Below are positions 45,855 to 56,346 of a DNA stretch of 64,000 bases, in pieces (the first letter of the stretch is position 1; each line of letters opens with the position of its first letter). Both the position numbers and the translations under genes were made by a program. The stretch spans positions 4,464,001-4,528,000 of the forward strand of contig JACONQ010000002.1 of assembly GCA_014281115.1 (NCBI GenBank), given 5' to 3'. Under the pieces are notes generated by a model, which saw only the letters and a list, made by a program, of their open reading frames with translations, did no database searches and was not told where the DNA came from. The stretch comes from Laburnicola sp. R22_1 (lineage: Eukaryota > Ascomycota > Dothideomycetes > Pleosporales > Didymosphaeriaceae).

Positions 45855-46180
45855 CTGTGACGTTGGAGAGCTCATTGCTATTAGAAGATGCAGATTCTTT
45901 AATAGAGAGAGCTGTTACGCTAAAAAGCTTACTACTAGTAGATAAACTAAATTAAAAAATATATAAAGCTATTTCTTTATAAAGCTAATTAGTATTAAAA
46001 GATATAGATTTTTTATTCTTGCAATAGAGCTATTACTCTAGAAAGCTAGTTAGTAAAAAAAAAAAAAAAAACAGAGCTATAATATTAGAAAGCTAGTTAA
46101 ATAGATCTAGTTGGGATTAGAAAATGCAGATTCTTTGTCCTCGCGATGGAGCTGTCACTTCGGAGAGCTAGTTGGCGACG
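45855..46180. repeat. Tandem cluster of about 100-bp units with a RIP-mutated centre
   Basis: Three imperfect copies of a unit containing GATTAGAARATGCAGATTCT, then GAGCTGT and GAGAGCTAGTTG. The outer copies (ends near 45860 and 46175) keep normal composition. The middle copies (45930-46110) are strongly AT-rich, with TATAGATTTTTTATTC where the outer copy has TGCAGATTCTTTGTCC. Confidence 0.7.
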
Positions 46181-46701
46181 GAAAAGGCATACCAGCATCA
46201 GTCACATCACAAAGTCAAAAGAATCGCTAAATGTTTGAACATGTTTCATTTTCTCGACACAGACAGTATCCAGTCGTCACGCTCCAAACCCAGATTCCTC
46301 GAAAACCAAAATTCCCAATGGCCTCGACCGGAGCCAAAATTCGTAATCATCGTGAACCCATATCCATCAGACGCTCGAAAGACACTCCAACACCGACCAT
46401 GCAATATGCTTCCGAGACGCCTTCGCTTAACAGACAGACAAGAGTCCAAAACCCAGCCGAGAACCCGTTTCCGAGGGTAGATGTGGAAGGTTCCTGTGAA
46501 TAGGATCCGCGTCACATACCCAAACGAGATGTGATACTTACCAACTTACCGTTGCGCGTAGAGTCGGAATGAGGCTCCATTGCGCAAGCCGTTGGTATGG
46601 ATGTCCGCGCAGACTGCGCTAGACATGACAGATTGGCGTGAGCCTCCTGCTCTTTCCTTCGTACACTTCCTTCGTGCAATATCCCGTCCAGCTTAGGATG
46701 C

Positions 46702-48486
46702 TTAGCGGATCGTCGCCGACTTCACGGAGCTGGCGGTCTTCATAGACGCGGCACCAGCGGCTGCGACGGACGGCTGGCCGGGCTTCTTCTCGAAGATCTT
46801 CCAGAACTTGAGAGACTCATCGGCAGCGGCGGTGGCGAGCATCTGGCCGTCAGGGCTGAGGCAGCTGTGCAGGACGCGAGACTCGTGAGCCGGGACCTCC
46901 ATGTTCTTCACACCAGTCGGATAGCTCCAGATGCTGAGAGAGTTGTCGGGGAATCCGCCGGTGCTGACGATCTCCTTGTAGTGAGTGCTCCATCGCAGGC
47001 TGGTGACCTGGGAGTCGGTGGCAATGTGGTTGATGCGGGCTCCAGTGGTGGTGTTCCAGAAGTAGATTTGACGATCGTTGGAACCACCGCCAGTGGCGAG
47101 GAGGTTGGATTGCCAGGGGCACCATGAAACGGCCTTGACGGCAGCACGGTGGTTGGTCTTGGTGAACTTGGGCGCAGCAAGAGAGCGAGCGTCCCAAATC
47201 GAGACCAAGTTGTCGTTCGCGCCAGAAGCGAGCTGAGCTCCGTCGGCGCGCCACTCAAGACCGCATACCTCGCCAGTGTGAGAGACAAGCTCAGCGACCT
47301 TGTGTTGGGCGACGCGCACATCGTGGTTGTAGATGAGCCCAGAGCGAGCACCAGTGGAGAGGAGGTGCTTGTTCCATCCCATCACTCCAACGCGAGTCTC
47401 GTGGCCAAGCATGCTTCGGAGCTTGGTGCCCTCCTCAACGTCCCAGATCTGTACCTCACCGGAGCCGAGACCGACACCAACGTAGGCGCCGTCCCCGGAC
47501 CACTTGACTGAGGAGATGTATGTGTCGGCCGGGCACTCCAAGAGAGAAGCGACCGAGCCCGAGTCAGCGGACCAGACGTAGACGGAGCGTTCGAGGCCGA
47601 TGGCGACCTGGTTACCAGAGGACCAGTCGAGGAGGTTGAGATAGTAGTCGTCAACGAGACCAGGGGCGTCGAGCACGCGCTCGGGTGCTGACGGAATGCG
47701 ACGACGGCTCTGGGCGTTGACACTGTTGGCAGGCTTGAGAGGACGGTTGTATTGCGAGCGGAGATCGATGGGCTTCGATGACTCTGGAGGGGCGGGCTTG
47801 AAGGCCAGAATGCGCGTGTTCAGGTTAACGCCGCATGCCGACGCCAGCGAAGACTGATATGCGACTGTGTCGGGGGTGGGCTTCTTCTGCGTGCGCTCCT
47901 CCTCGTCATCCTCTAGACTGAGGCCTTCCAGGGAGATGGTAGGCTCCTCATCCGATGATGCACGTCCACTCAAGTCGAATGTGCTTGCGGCATTGGCCAG
48001 AACCGATGACCCTTCGCCCGTCGAGCTAGACTTCGGTCGCTGGTCGAGGTCAATCTTGCCGGTGCCGACGTTGCAGGTAGCCTCGCTGGCCGTCCGGTTG
48101 GGGATGAAACGGTCGGCGGCGTTGTATGCTATTCTCGTCTTGGTGGGGCGTGCTCGGATGGTGCCGTCCTTCTTCGCCCTGGCAGGTGTCTTGGTTGATG
48201 TGGTGGTACCCGTGCCCGTCAACGTCCATTCTGACACACCGAGCTCCAACCGCCGCGGCGAGTTGCGGGCGATGTTGGACTTGGGGGAGTCTCGGGAAGT
48301 CTTGGAGACGGAGTGCTGGAGACGGGCCATGAAGTTGCCGCCGTGGATGGACTCGTGCGCCTGCGCATCGGGAGTCTGTCGCGGCGTGCGGGGAGAGGGC
48401 GTCAATGGCATCCGGCCGCCGGCGGCGCGGGTGGAGAAGACTGACGAGCGGCTCTTGACCGGGGTCAAGACTGCTGGGCTGGCCAT
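46702..48486 (-). CDS. CDC20: APC/C activator Cdc20 (Slp1)
   Basis: A 594-residue WD40 protein that recruits substrates such as securin and cyclin B to the anaphase-promoting complex and is the target of the spindle checkpoint. It is one exon. The N-terminal 210 residues are disordered and contain the C-box DRFIPNR at about 126-132. TRILAFKP at about 233 looks like the KILR-type motif. The seven-blade propeller follows: ERVLDAPGLVDDYYLNLLDW, then VYVWSADSGSVASLL, VQIWDVEEGTKLRSMLGHE, LIYNHDVRVAQHKV, SIWDARSLAAPKFTKTNHRA, IYFWNTTTGARINHI, LSIWSYPTGVKNMEV and LKFWKIFEKKPG. The chain ends in Ile-Arg, the IR tail that docks on the APC/C. The combination ERVLDAPGLVDDYY and WSADSGSV marks Cdc20/Slp1 rather than Cdh1. 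The gene is divergent from the Kelch-BTB gene. Confidence 0.96.
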   Translation of the reverse strand: MASPAVLTPVKSRSSVFSTRAAGGRMPLTPSPRTPRQTPDAQAHESIHGGNFMARLQHSVSKTSRDSPKSNIARNSPRRLELGVSEWTLTGTGTTTSTKTPARAKKDGTIRARPTKTRIAYNAADRFIPNRTASEATCNVGTGKIDLDQRPKSSSTGEGSSVLANAASTFDLSGRASSDEEPTISLEGLSLEDDEEERTQKKPTPDTVAYQSSLASACGVNLNTRILAFKPAPPESSKPIDLRSQYNRPLKPANSVNAQSRRRIPSAPERVLDAPGLVDDYYLNLLDWSSGNQVAIGLERSVYVWSADSGSVASLLECPADTYISSVKWSGDGAYVGVGLGSGEVQIWDVEEGTKLRSMLGHETRVGVMGWNKHLLSTGARSGLIYNHDVRVAQHKVAELVSHTGEVCGLEWRADGAQLASGANDNLVSIWDARSLAAPKFTKTNHRAAVKAVSWCPWQSNLLATGGGSNDRQIYFWNTTTGARINHIATDSQVTSLRWSTHYKEIVSTGGFPDNSLSIWSYPTGVKNMEVPAHESRVLHSCLSPDGQMLATAAADESLKFWKIFEKKPGQPSVAAAGAASMKTASSVKSATIR

Positions 48487-49182
48487 GACTGCGTGCTCCC
48501 TTACTATGGAGCGTTAGCCAAGCATCCAGATCGGAGGTGGGGTGCCATACGTACGGTTTTCCTGTGATTTCTGATTGTTGTAGAACAAATATTAGTATTA
48601 GACAATGGTGTGTAATCGATGCTTGGAAGTATTGATTCGAATGGTATATGCAGCGGTCTGGAGACGGAGAGAGGTAGCGGGTGCGGAGAGTAGAGTGAGG
48701 GAGGTGGTGGTGGTGGGAGACTGGATGGCAGGCGCGAGGCAGGTTAAATACGCTTTGTTTACTCGCCATGGTCGGCAGGGCAACGGCGGCAGCCGCAGCC
48801 GCGCACGGGCTAGGCACCGATGACATCACGTGTGGGCTTGATTCGGAAAATTGTTGCTCCTGCCGAGTTTCTGCCGGTTTCACCGCCCGTGCCCTGCCTG
48901 CCAGCTCAGCCCAGCTCAGCCCAGCCCCGGCCAAAGTTTGTCCCTCACCCGCAACTTGGCCTACCAAGGTACACGGCCACGATCATCGCCCGCTGCTGAA
49001 CTCACCGCCGGCTCCTTGGTTGCGATCCCTGCGTTCGAGAGTCCCTCCACCTCTACGACTGCGTCTCCAAAAGTGCCCACCGTGCCCCGTCGCTGCTGAT
49101 AGGGCGCGTGCAAAACCAAACCAGCCGTCTACGCACACGCCCATGAATCCTCTGCCCCCACTTTGAAGTGTCTGTGCATGCA
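48487..49182. promoter_or_regulatory. Shared upstream region of CDC20 and the Kelch-BTB gene
   Basis: A 696-bp divergent intergenic region of normal composition. CAGCTCAGCC is repeated in tandem near 48902-48920. A possible GT-AG intron in the CDC20 5' leader (GTAAGG...GCAG just upstream of its ATG) cannot be decided from sequence alone. Confidence 0.4.
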
Positions 49183-51396
49183 ATGGCGCAACCACCGCTC
49201 CCGTCCGGCTCGCTGTTCTCTGGCCATCAGCCCATGGCGAACACGCCCTCCTCTGCTCTCGCCGCGACGTCGAATGCCGGCAGCCCAGCCAGCAACACCT
49301 TCGTCATGACGGCGAGTCCTATCCAGGGCCGCAAGTCTGCCGTGGATGGCCACAGGCCGAAGCTGATTTCGACAATTGGCGCGAAGCCTGCCTGCCTGGT
49401 AAACGCCTCGGTAACGTACGTGGGCAACAACAAGATCTACGCTTTCGGAGGCTTCGACCAGTTCACCGATGAAGGTGAGCATCTGCACCGCACGCGTACA
49501 TGCAGCTACTGACAGTGTACAGTGTACAACCATGTGCTTCGTCTGAATCTCACCACCCGTCAGTGGAACCTCGTGGACAACTATGGAGACATCCCGGGGG
49601 TGCGAATGGGACACACCGCATGCCTCTGGCAAGGAGACAAGTTGCTCGTGTTTGGCGGTGAGAACGAGCACAGGCAGCATCTCTCCGACGTCATTGTGTT
49701 CGACCTCAAGACCGCACACTGGACGCAGCCCGAATTGCACGGCCCGACGCCCCGCGGCAGAGCCCGTCATTCCGCCGTCATCTACGACGAGAAGCTCTAC
49801 ATCAGCGGAGGACAGACGGGGCATGACAGCGTGCTGGACGACATCTGTTTCCTGGACCTCAAGACCTGGACCTGGTCGCGCACCTGGAGATTCGTGCCCC
49901 GCTACGATCACGCGACCTGGATCTGGAATGGCCGGATCTGGATCTTTGGCGGCATCAACGATGAGATGGAAAAGAACAACGAGATATGGTGGCTGGATCT
50001 GCGTGGCAGCCCTGGTTTTGAAAGCGCCATGAGCTACGGCACCGCCGACCGAACCCTGGTTTCCTCGCGACATCGCTTCCCAACATCGGCATCTAGCCAG
50101 CTTGCTACCGGCAGCACGGGCTATACTGCCAATTCCAGTGTGCAGTCTTATCCCAGTTCTTTGGGCCCTACTAGGTCTCCCTACGTCGCTCCAGGCTCTA
50201 TTTCCTCTCTCAAGTTCCACTCGAGCCCGAATCTGCCTTCTCAGGCTGCAGGCATGCACTTTCATGTCTTTTCCTCCGGCTGTATGCTCGACTTCGTCAC
50301 ACCGGCAGAATTGAGCTGCGAGACGAGTCTGTCGAGCCTAGAGTTAGACAGCCTTCGCTGGCAGAAACTAGCCGACGGGAAGGACCTCTACAATCCAAAC
50401 TATCGCTGGCATTATTGCACCACCAACGCAGAGGGTACCCACGCCTGGCTTCTCGGCAGCCCCGCTGAAGCAGCCGCGGATGGAAACGGGGTGACACCTG
50501 GCGAATATCTCAGCGATGTCTTGGAAATCGACTTGCGTCAGTACGGGATCCTGGGCAATGATCTTGCACAGGATCCGCGATCCAAGATGCCGTCTTCCGA
50601 CGCCAACACCACTTCCCATCTGACGGGAATTGGAGCTGACTTATCTTCGACCTTTGATAAACCGCCCGAGTCGGGTAGCGGCGCCGACTTTGTTATAACG
50701 GCCGATCCAGACGATATGGACTATGAAACCTCGCCCTCCAACGAATCAGCGCCTTCCACTGCAGTCGCGGCTGAGTCGCAACCGATTCACGTCCACAGAC
50801 TCATCCTGCATGCTCGTTGGCCTCACTTTGCGCGTCTTTGGAGCGCCCAAATGGTCGAATTCCACTCGAAGAAGATGCACATACCGGAGCCTTACTCTGC
50901 AGTTCGGGCTTTCCTTTTCTATCTATACACGGACAGCATTGCACCGCATCCGACCAATGGACCCAGCTTGAACGATGTCGCCGGTATGCTCGTCATGTCC
51001 AACATATACGGCATGCCACGCCTGCGATTACTGTGTGTCAATCGGTTGAGCCGCGAGCTAGACATTGAGCACGCCGCCATAATATGGGAGCGTGCTGGAA
51101 CCGCCAACGAAGAATGGCTCAAGCGACGCGCAGCAACCTATTGCTTGCAGAACTGGGGAAAGGTTGTCCGCACCATCGGTTTCCGAGCCCTCAGTCCCAT
51201 GAGCCTCATCGATCTGTGCACGGAGGCGGATGTCGAGTCGCGAGTAGTCAGTGGCGAGGAGCTTGAGATGATGGGCCAGCTCAATCGCCCGTTCACTGCC
51301 AACCGAAAGCGGAGCCTGGGCAGCGCGGGTGTCCTCACGGCGGGTGAGGAGGACGGCGATGATGAGGCGGACGATGACGGCATGGACGTCAACTGA
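49183..51396 (+). CDS. Kelch-repeat protein with C-terminal BTB domain
   Basis: A 721-residue protein. Exon 1 (49183-49474) and exon 2 (49523-51396) are joined by a 48-nt intron with a GTGAGC donor. The start chosen is MAQPPLPSGSLFSG at 49183. Kelch blades run from about residue 75 to 270: NKIYAFGGFDQFTDE, DKLLVFGGENEHRQHLSDV, EKLYISGGQTGHDSVLDD and GRIWIFGGINDEMEKNNEIW. A Ser-rich linker follows, then a further beta region (WRWHYC-like, THAWLLGS). The BTB fold lies at about 525-610 (IHVHRLILHARWPHFARLW, SKKMHIPEPYSAVRAFLFYL), with BACK-like helices after it (LSRELDIEHAAIIWERA). The tail is acidic (EEDGDDEADDDGMD). Kelch followed by BTB is the order in the Ral2/LZTR1 type of Ras-pathway regulators, so a role as a Cul3 adaptor or Ras regulator is plausible inference. 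Confidence 0.88.
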
Positions 51397-52386
51397 GATT
51401 GATATTTTTTTTTCACGAACATTTCGCATCAGTCCGGCGTTCACAAATATCTAGCGATAATATGAATTACATAGCATTTGGGCCAGCACGGAGTCTGGGA
51501 CTAAAACCGTCTGCGAGTCTGGATATGCAGAGTTCGCTTTTGCGACGGCGAGACTGAGAAGCTCGAATTGTGCGGTAGGTCGGTTTGGCATGGCACTGCA
51601 TTGCATGGGCGTTTTTCTTGAATGGTTATGATGACGAAGGAACGATTGAGTGGGATGTAGCGGTTAGCAAATGAATGAGCAAGAGGATCTCTGAGTATTT
51701 TGTTTGTTGGTTGAGACGGGTCGTTCTATACGGCCAGATCATGTTTTTTTGTCTCTTGATCACCTTGTCGACATTGATTCCCATCCGACCTGCGAACACA
51801 AGTGGACGGAAGGATTACCGGTTCTGGAGCGGAGAGATTACCTCGACGCTGCGTATCGTCTGCAGCCATCTATTCCTACCTCACGACCCCGCTCTCTGTA
51901 CAGTATGTACACTTATCTGTAAGTGCCGCCCGTGTTTTGTGCGTGAGATAGCTACCGGTTGCACTTATCCGCCAGACGACGGGAGCATTTGGTTAGCTCT
52001 GGCGATGTTACATCTTCAACCGCTTCTAGCGTACCTCAGTCCACGATACGTATCAAGACCGTATCAAGACTGTATTAATAAGACGCAGAAAGAGGGACGG
52101 TGGTGCGACCATACGGCAATCTGTCTATCTACCTCCCTAATATGGGAAGACGGATCACCGCCGGGATCATCCGTATCGAGTATACATGCACGAGCACCTT
52201 TTACCGGCATGTAACCCCCGCATCTACGGCCGTACTGCAGTATGACCGGTGCTAGATAACAGGGTACACTATCTATCGACGGATTTTAGTGTGTTCCTCA
52301 GGCATGCATAAGCCAGCTCAGGTCCTTCTGGAAGCGGAGAGCTCGTTTTATTTTCCTCCTCCGCGTGGGTCACGACCGCAGACATC
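51397..52386. other. Intergenic: Kelch-BTB 3' flank and transporter promoter
   Basis: About 990 bp of normal composition. The 179-codon open frame at 51675-52214 has no domain, an odd composition and lies in what should be promoter DNA. I do not call it a gene. Confidence 0.5.
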
Positions 52387-54020
52387 ATGGCGACTGATAT
52401 TCAAGATACCACGGTTCCGAAAGAGGTGCAGAAGTTGTCGCTTGAAGGGGAAAATGCAGAGGAGATTGCTGAGGCGGTTGCGATCGAGCACACGCTCTCG
52501 TTTTGGCAAGCTGTGAGACTTTATCCCAAGGCTGTTGGATGGTCCATGTATTTCAGCATGGGAGTCATCATGCTATGTATGTGAGCGAGCCATGTCATTC
52601 CTCACTGTAATTGACTAACGCCCACAGCCTTCGACCCCCAGCTCCTCGGGAACTTGTACGCCATGCCCGCCTTCCAAAGAGACTTCGGCTACATCTTTGA
52701 AGGCGAATACATCATCTCCGCCGCCTGGCAAACAAGCCTAAGCATGGGCAATCCAATCGGGCAAGTCGTCGGCGCCCTCGCAGCCGGCTACCCCATGGAA
52801 TGGTACGGCCGCAAGAAGACCTTCAACGCATGCGTCCTCCTCGTCGCCGCCCTCGTCTTCATCCAATTCTTCGCCCGCTCCCTCAAAGTCCTGCTCGTCA
52901 GCGAACTCCTCTGCGGCCTCGTGCTCGGCGCCTTCGTCGTCATCGCCCCCTCGCCATGCGCAGCGTCTCCACCTCCTACGTCAACCTCTGCTTCGTCACA
53001 GCGCAGCTCCTCGGCAACGGCGTGACGGCCGCCACCAAGAACCTCGACTCCCACTGGGCGTACTCGATCCCTTTCGCTCTCCAATGGTTCTGGATCCTCG
53101 CCATCCTGCCCGGCATGTTCTTCGCGCCCGAATCCCCCTGGTGGCTCGCGCGCCGCGGCCGCTACGAAGACGCCGAACGCTCGCTCCGCCGCCTGGCCAG
53201 CAAATCCGTAAACGTCAAAGCCGTCCTCGCCCAAATCGTCGAAACAGACCGTCTGGAGACGCAAATGCAAGCCGGCTCCACGTACACGGACGTCTTCCGG
53301 AGCGTCAACTGTCGCCGCACCGAGATCGCTATCGGCGTGTATGCCACGCAAGTGCTCTGCGGCATCTACCTTATTAACTACGGGACGTACTTTTTCAGCT
53401 TGGCGGGGCTCAACACGGAGCAAGCGTACAACATGGGGATTGGGTTCATGGCCGTGGGATGGGTCAGCACGGTATTTAGTTGGTATCTGATGCAAAAGTT
53501 TGGACGAAGAACGCTTTTCAACGTCGGCCTGACGATTCTTATGATGATCATGTTTCTAGTCGGTATCCTGGATGTTGTTCCGACCAAGGGCGCAGTTTGG
53601 ACGCAATCGTCCTTACTCCTCGTTTGGAATTTTACCTTTGATTGGAGGTACAATATTCAAATCCCCTTCTCCCCCTCTTCAAGAACTCCGCTTCTAACCC
53701 CAACCAGCGTCGGTCCCGTAGCCTACGCCATATTCTGCGAAGTCAGCGCCACACGCGTGCGGTCCAAAACCATCGCCGTAGCGACCGCCTTCCAAGCCGT
53801 CGTCGGCATCATCATGACCGTCGCGATCCCCTACCTGATCAACGCCGACGAAGCGAATCTGCGCGGCAAACTCGGGTTTTTCTTCGGCGGGTTGAGTGTG
53901 CCGTGTTTGGTGTGGTGTTGGTGCCGGGTGACGGAGATGAAGGGGCGGACGTATGAGGAATTGGATGTTATGTTTGAGAGGGGGGTGGGGACGAGGGCGT
54001 TTGCGGGGTATGTTATTTAG
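52387..54020 (+). pseudogene. Alpha-glucoside/maltose-type MFS sugar transporter, frameshifted
   Basis: A 12-helix sugar:proton symporter of the fungal MAL type. Exon 1 is 52387-52576, intron 52577-52627 (ACTAAC branch), exon 2 is 52628-53647, intron 53648-53707, and exon 3 is 53708-54020. Family signatures are present: PMEWYGRKKTF after helix 2, PESPWWLARRGRYEDAERS after helix 6, FGRRTLFNVG, and MKGRTYEELDVMFERG at the end. At about 52947-52955 the frame changes. The first frame reads GLVLGAFVVIAP; the second resumes at PLAMRSVSTSYVNLCF. The roughly seven residues that relatives have between these (a YASE-type segment) are missing, consistent with a 22-nt deletion. No intron with GT-AG ends restores the frame. 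The gene is either a recent pseudogene or carries an assembly error; both flanking halves are otherwise intact. Confidence 0.88.
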
Positions 54021-55076
54021 GGTGTTGGGGGAGAGGGGACTTGGGTCTTGGGCATGGCTTTGTGGAGGAGAGTTTCGTGGGTGGGAGGGCTCCTTGGGAT
54101 GGATGGATGGCTCGTGCTACGTACGTAGTACGTTGACCGGGGCGTGGTGTGGGTTATATATACTTCATCCACATATCCTATCAAACTGGCCTCGCTACCT
54201 CGTACTCCTCATCCTGGGATAGCCTACCACGCAGGCAATATAAGCTCCCGTTTCAGGTTAAGAATTTTCTCAGAACATGCAGTTCCCTACATCATTCTCT
54301 CTGTATCCCATTAGCAGATAAGTATACAAAGCCACATACATATACCCGTTAAAACGAAGCACATGCCACTCATCAAGTCAATTGAAATCTTTCCATTGAA
54401 TCATTGCATCTACCACTATCCCAGACCGGAATGTACACACATAGCAACACAGCTACGCGACAGAGGCAGCGGCGACGTCGCAGAGCACATTTATCATTTA
54501 CCAACCAGCTAGCCCCGCAAACAGGATGACACGAGAGAGCAGCACCGCGTAGCAGACAGCTAGGCGACGCGAACCGAATCACCAAGCCATCAGCTTAGAC
54601 GAAGTAGACCTGGCACGCACTTGCTACTCGGATGGTGCTTCTCGCTTCCCTCCCACCTGAGACTCCTCCCCCGGGCCATATGTCATACGCACAAGCATGT
54701 CGCTCAAATCCAGCCGAGCAGCAGCTCTGGCGCCAACTTTACCCTGTTGGACACCCACACTGTCTTCTCGGCGGGAATCTCTCCTAACATGTCCGGCGCC
54801 CGGTGCCATGTGCGCCCGCTTCGGGCCTGGTGCCACAAGCGGCTGCCGGTATGCCGGTTGGGCCACGGTGTGGCCTTGTTCCCTAGTCGGTGGTTGGACT
54901 GCGTTATAGACTTGTTGAAGCACAGGCGGCGGCTGGTGTGGGAGCAGCTGGGAACGGCCTTGGGCGGAAGGTGCTTGGTAGGACGGTTGGGAAGGCATAG
55001 GTGCGGGGATAGAGGGTGGGGGTGGTCAAGAAGCGGAGGGCGTATGTGGCGAGCGCCAGGGTGGGGTTGTACCAGA
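54021..55076. other. Intergenic, with a Pro/Gln-rich open frame
   Basis: About 1 kb. On the minus strand 54624-54998 is open for 124 codons and Pro/Gln-rich (PHQPPPVLQQVYNAVQPPTR), like the C-terminus of the gene just upstream at 55077. It might be a further exon of that gene, but I could not find splice sites in the right phase. The rest holds nothing I recognise. Confidence 0.4.
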
Positions 55077-56346
55077 TTACGGTGTCCAGCTGTGCTGAGG
55101 TGCGTAAGGAGGCATCGGAGGAGGTTGGCTCCAGGTTGTTGGGCCAGGCGCACTCCAGGTGGTGGGCTGGGGCGGCGCTAGGTGGGGCGGGTACGATTGG
55201 GGGGGTGGAGGATGGCTCCATTTTCCTGTGGGTTGAGGAGGTTGTTGGTACGGCGAGGGTTGAGGGTGTTGTTGGTAGGGCGAAGGTTGAGGGGGCGAAG
55301 GTTGAGGGGGCTGTTGGTACGGCAAAGGTTGAGGGTGCTGTTGGTACGGCGGTGGTTGAGGATAGGATGGTGGCGGCGGATAGGCATAGTGGTGTGGGCC
55401 CAGTTGATATGGCGAAGGTTGAGAGAAGGGCATTGATGACGAGCCGCCATATCCTGAAGGCCTTGGATATCCTTGTAGGTGTTGTGAATATCCTGCATTT
55501 GTATTCTGGCCGGCAGGTGGCATTCGAGGCCTATCGAGTGGCTCATGTTCATTGTCTTCGTGCTTGCGCTTTGTTGGGGGCGCCATCCCTTCCTGTTTCT
55601 GCTGTGCATACGCTTGTGCCTTCGCTTTTAGCATCGCCATGACTTGACGGTCATAATTGGGTTGCGCAATGCGCATGCTACTTAGTTTTTCCAACTCTGG
55701 TCGACAGGCTAGCGCTTTCTGTGTGAAATCTGGTAGCTTGTTCTTATGATAAAAACTGTTAGCAACTATAAAGCCTTGCTCGCGCAACTTCTGCTCTTGC
55801 TCTTCATTGGGTCTGATTTGGAGGTAGCCTGGTAGCTCATACTGTGCCGGCCAACGGTATACGCGCAATATTTTCCTCACTGATGCGTACATATGCGGGC
55901 AAAACTGCGTGCGTTAGCAAAAACTACGTGGCTGTAGGAATGTAGCGACTCACGATAGTCTCATGCTCGACCTTATCAAAATAACATAAGTTTGTACAGG
56001 TGTCCCAGGTGGAACCGGGCGGGTGCGAGGGCACACCTTTAGGCATGGCACAAGCTGCGCAATTCCTCTTGCGTATCACGTCCGAATCGTCGTATTTCGC
56101 ATCCATCAAGTTGAAGATTGGATCGTTTGGTGGAAGAAATCTGGCGACTGGAATCTTGGGGATGCCGGGGCAAAATGTCATGCCAGCGGTGACGTATTCT
56201 GCGTTGCCACCAGGCTGATGGAGAGACTTTGGTGACGGGCGATATGCTACACTGGGGGCATTTGGAGTCCCTGTATCTCGGTTAGTTACGATTCCATTAT
56301 CTGCACTGTCGCAGTCTGTGTCTTCATGTTTCACGTTAGGCGCCAT
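55077..56346 (-). CDS. Hypothetical Cys/His-motif protein with Pro/Gln-rich tail, 406 residues
   Basis: I do not recognise this protein. Exon 1 (56346-55954) and exon 2 (55904-55077) are joined by a 49-nt intron with a GTGAGT donor, GCTAAC branch and CGCAG acceptor, giving HETI-FCPHMYASVRKILRV. The N-terminal 130 residues contain a possible metal site: CAAC, then CTNLC, then FCPH within about 40 residues. The middle (residues about 130-210) looks helical and folded (LPGYLQIRPNEEQEQKLREQ, RQVMAMLKAKAQAYAQQKQE). After KRKHED the last 170 residues are Pro/Gln/Tyr-rich, with many PYQQ and HPQP pairs. No catalytic motif is visible. It is the first of four unknown minus-strand genes that fill the right end of the window, and it resembles its neighbours in layout: short folded N-terminus, long low-complexity tail. 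Confidence 0.7.

Larger units (their letters stand above)
45139..46701. other. Intergenic region carrying two tandem repeat arrays
   Basis: 1.56 kb between the converging oxidoreductase and CDC20 genes. It holds a minisatellite at 45232-45560 and an AT-rich tandem cluster at 45855-46180, both listed separately. The open frames at 45397-45804 and 46172-46503 show no recognisable protein content. Confidence 0.6.

Noticed and set aside
49129..50265. 378-codon minus-strand frame opposite the Kelch-BTB gene
   Set aside because: It is antisense to well-conserved Kelch blades and has no protein features of its own.
51675..52214. 179-codon plus-strand open frame between the Kelch-BTB gene and the transporter
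   Set aside because: No domain, no signal, odd composition and a position in the transporter promoter. It looks like a chance frame.
54624..54998. Third exon of the Pro/Gln-rich gene at 55.1-56.3 kb
   Set aside because: Composition fits, but no donor and acceptor pair in matching phase joins it to the upstream frame.
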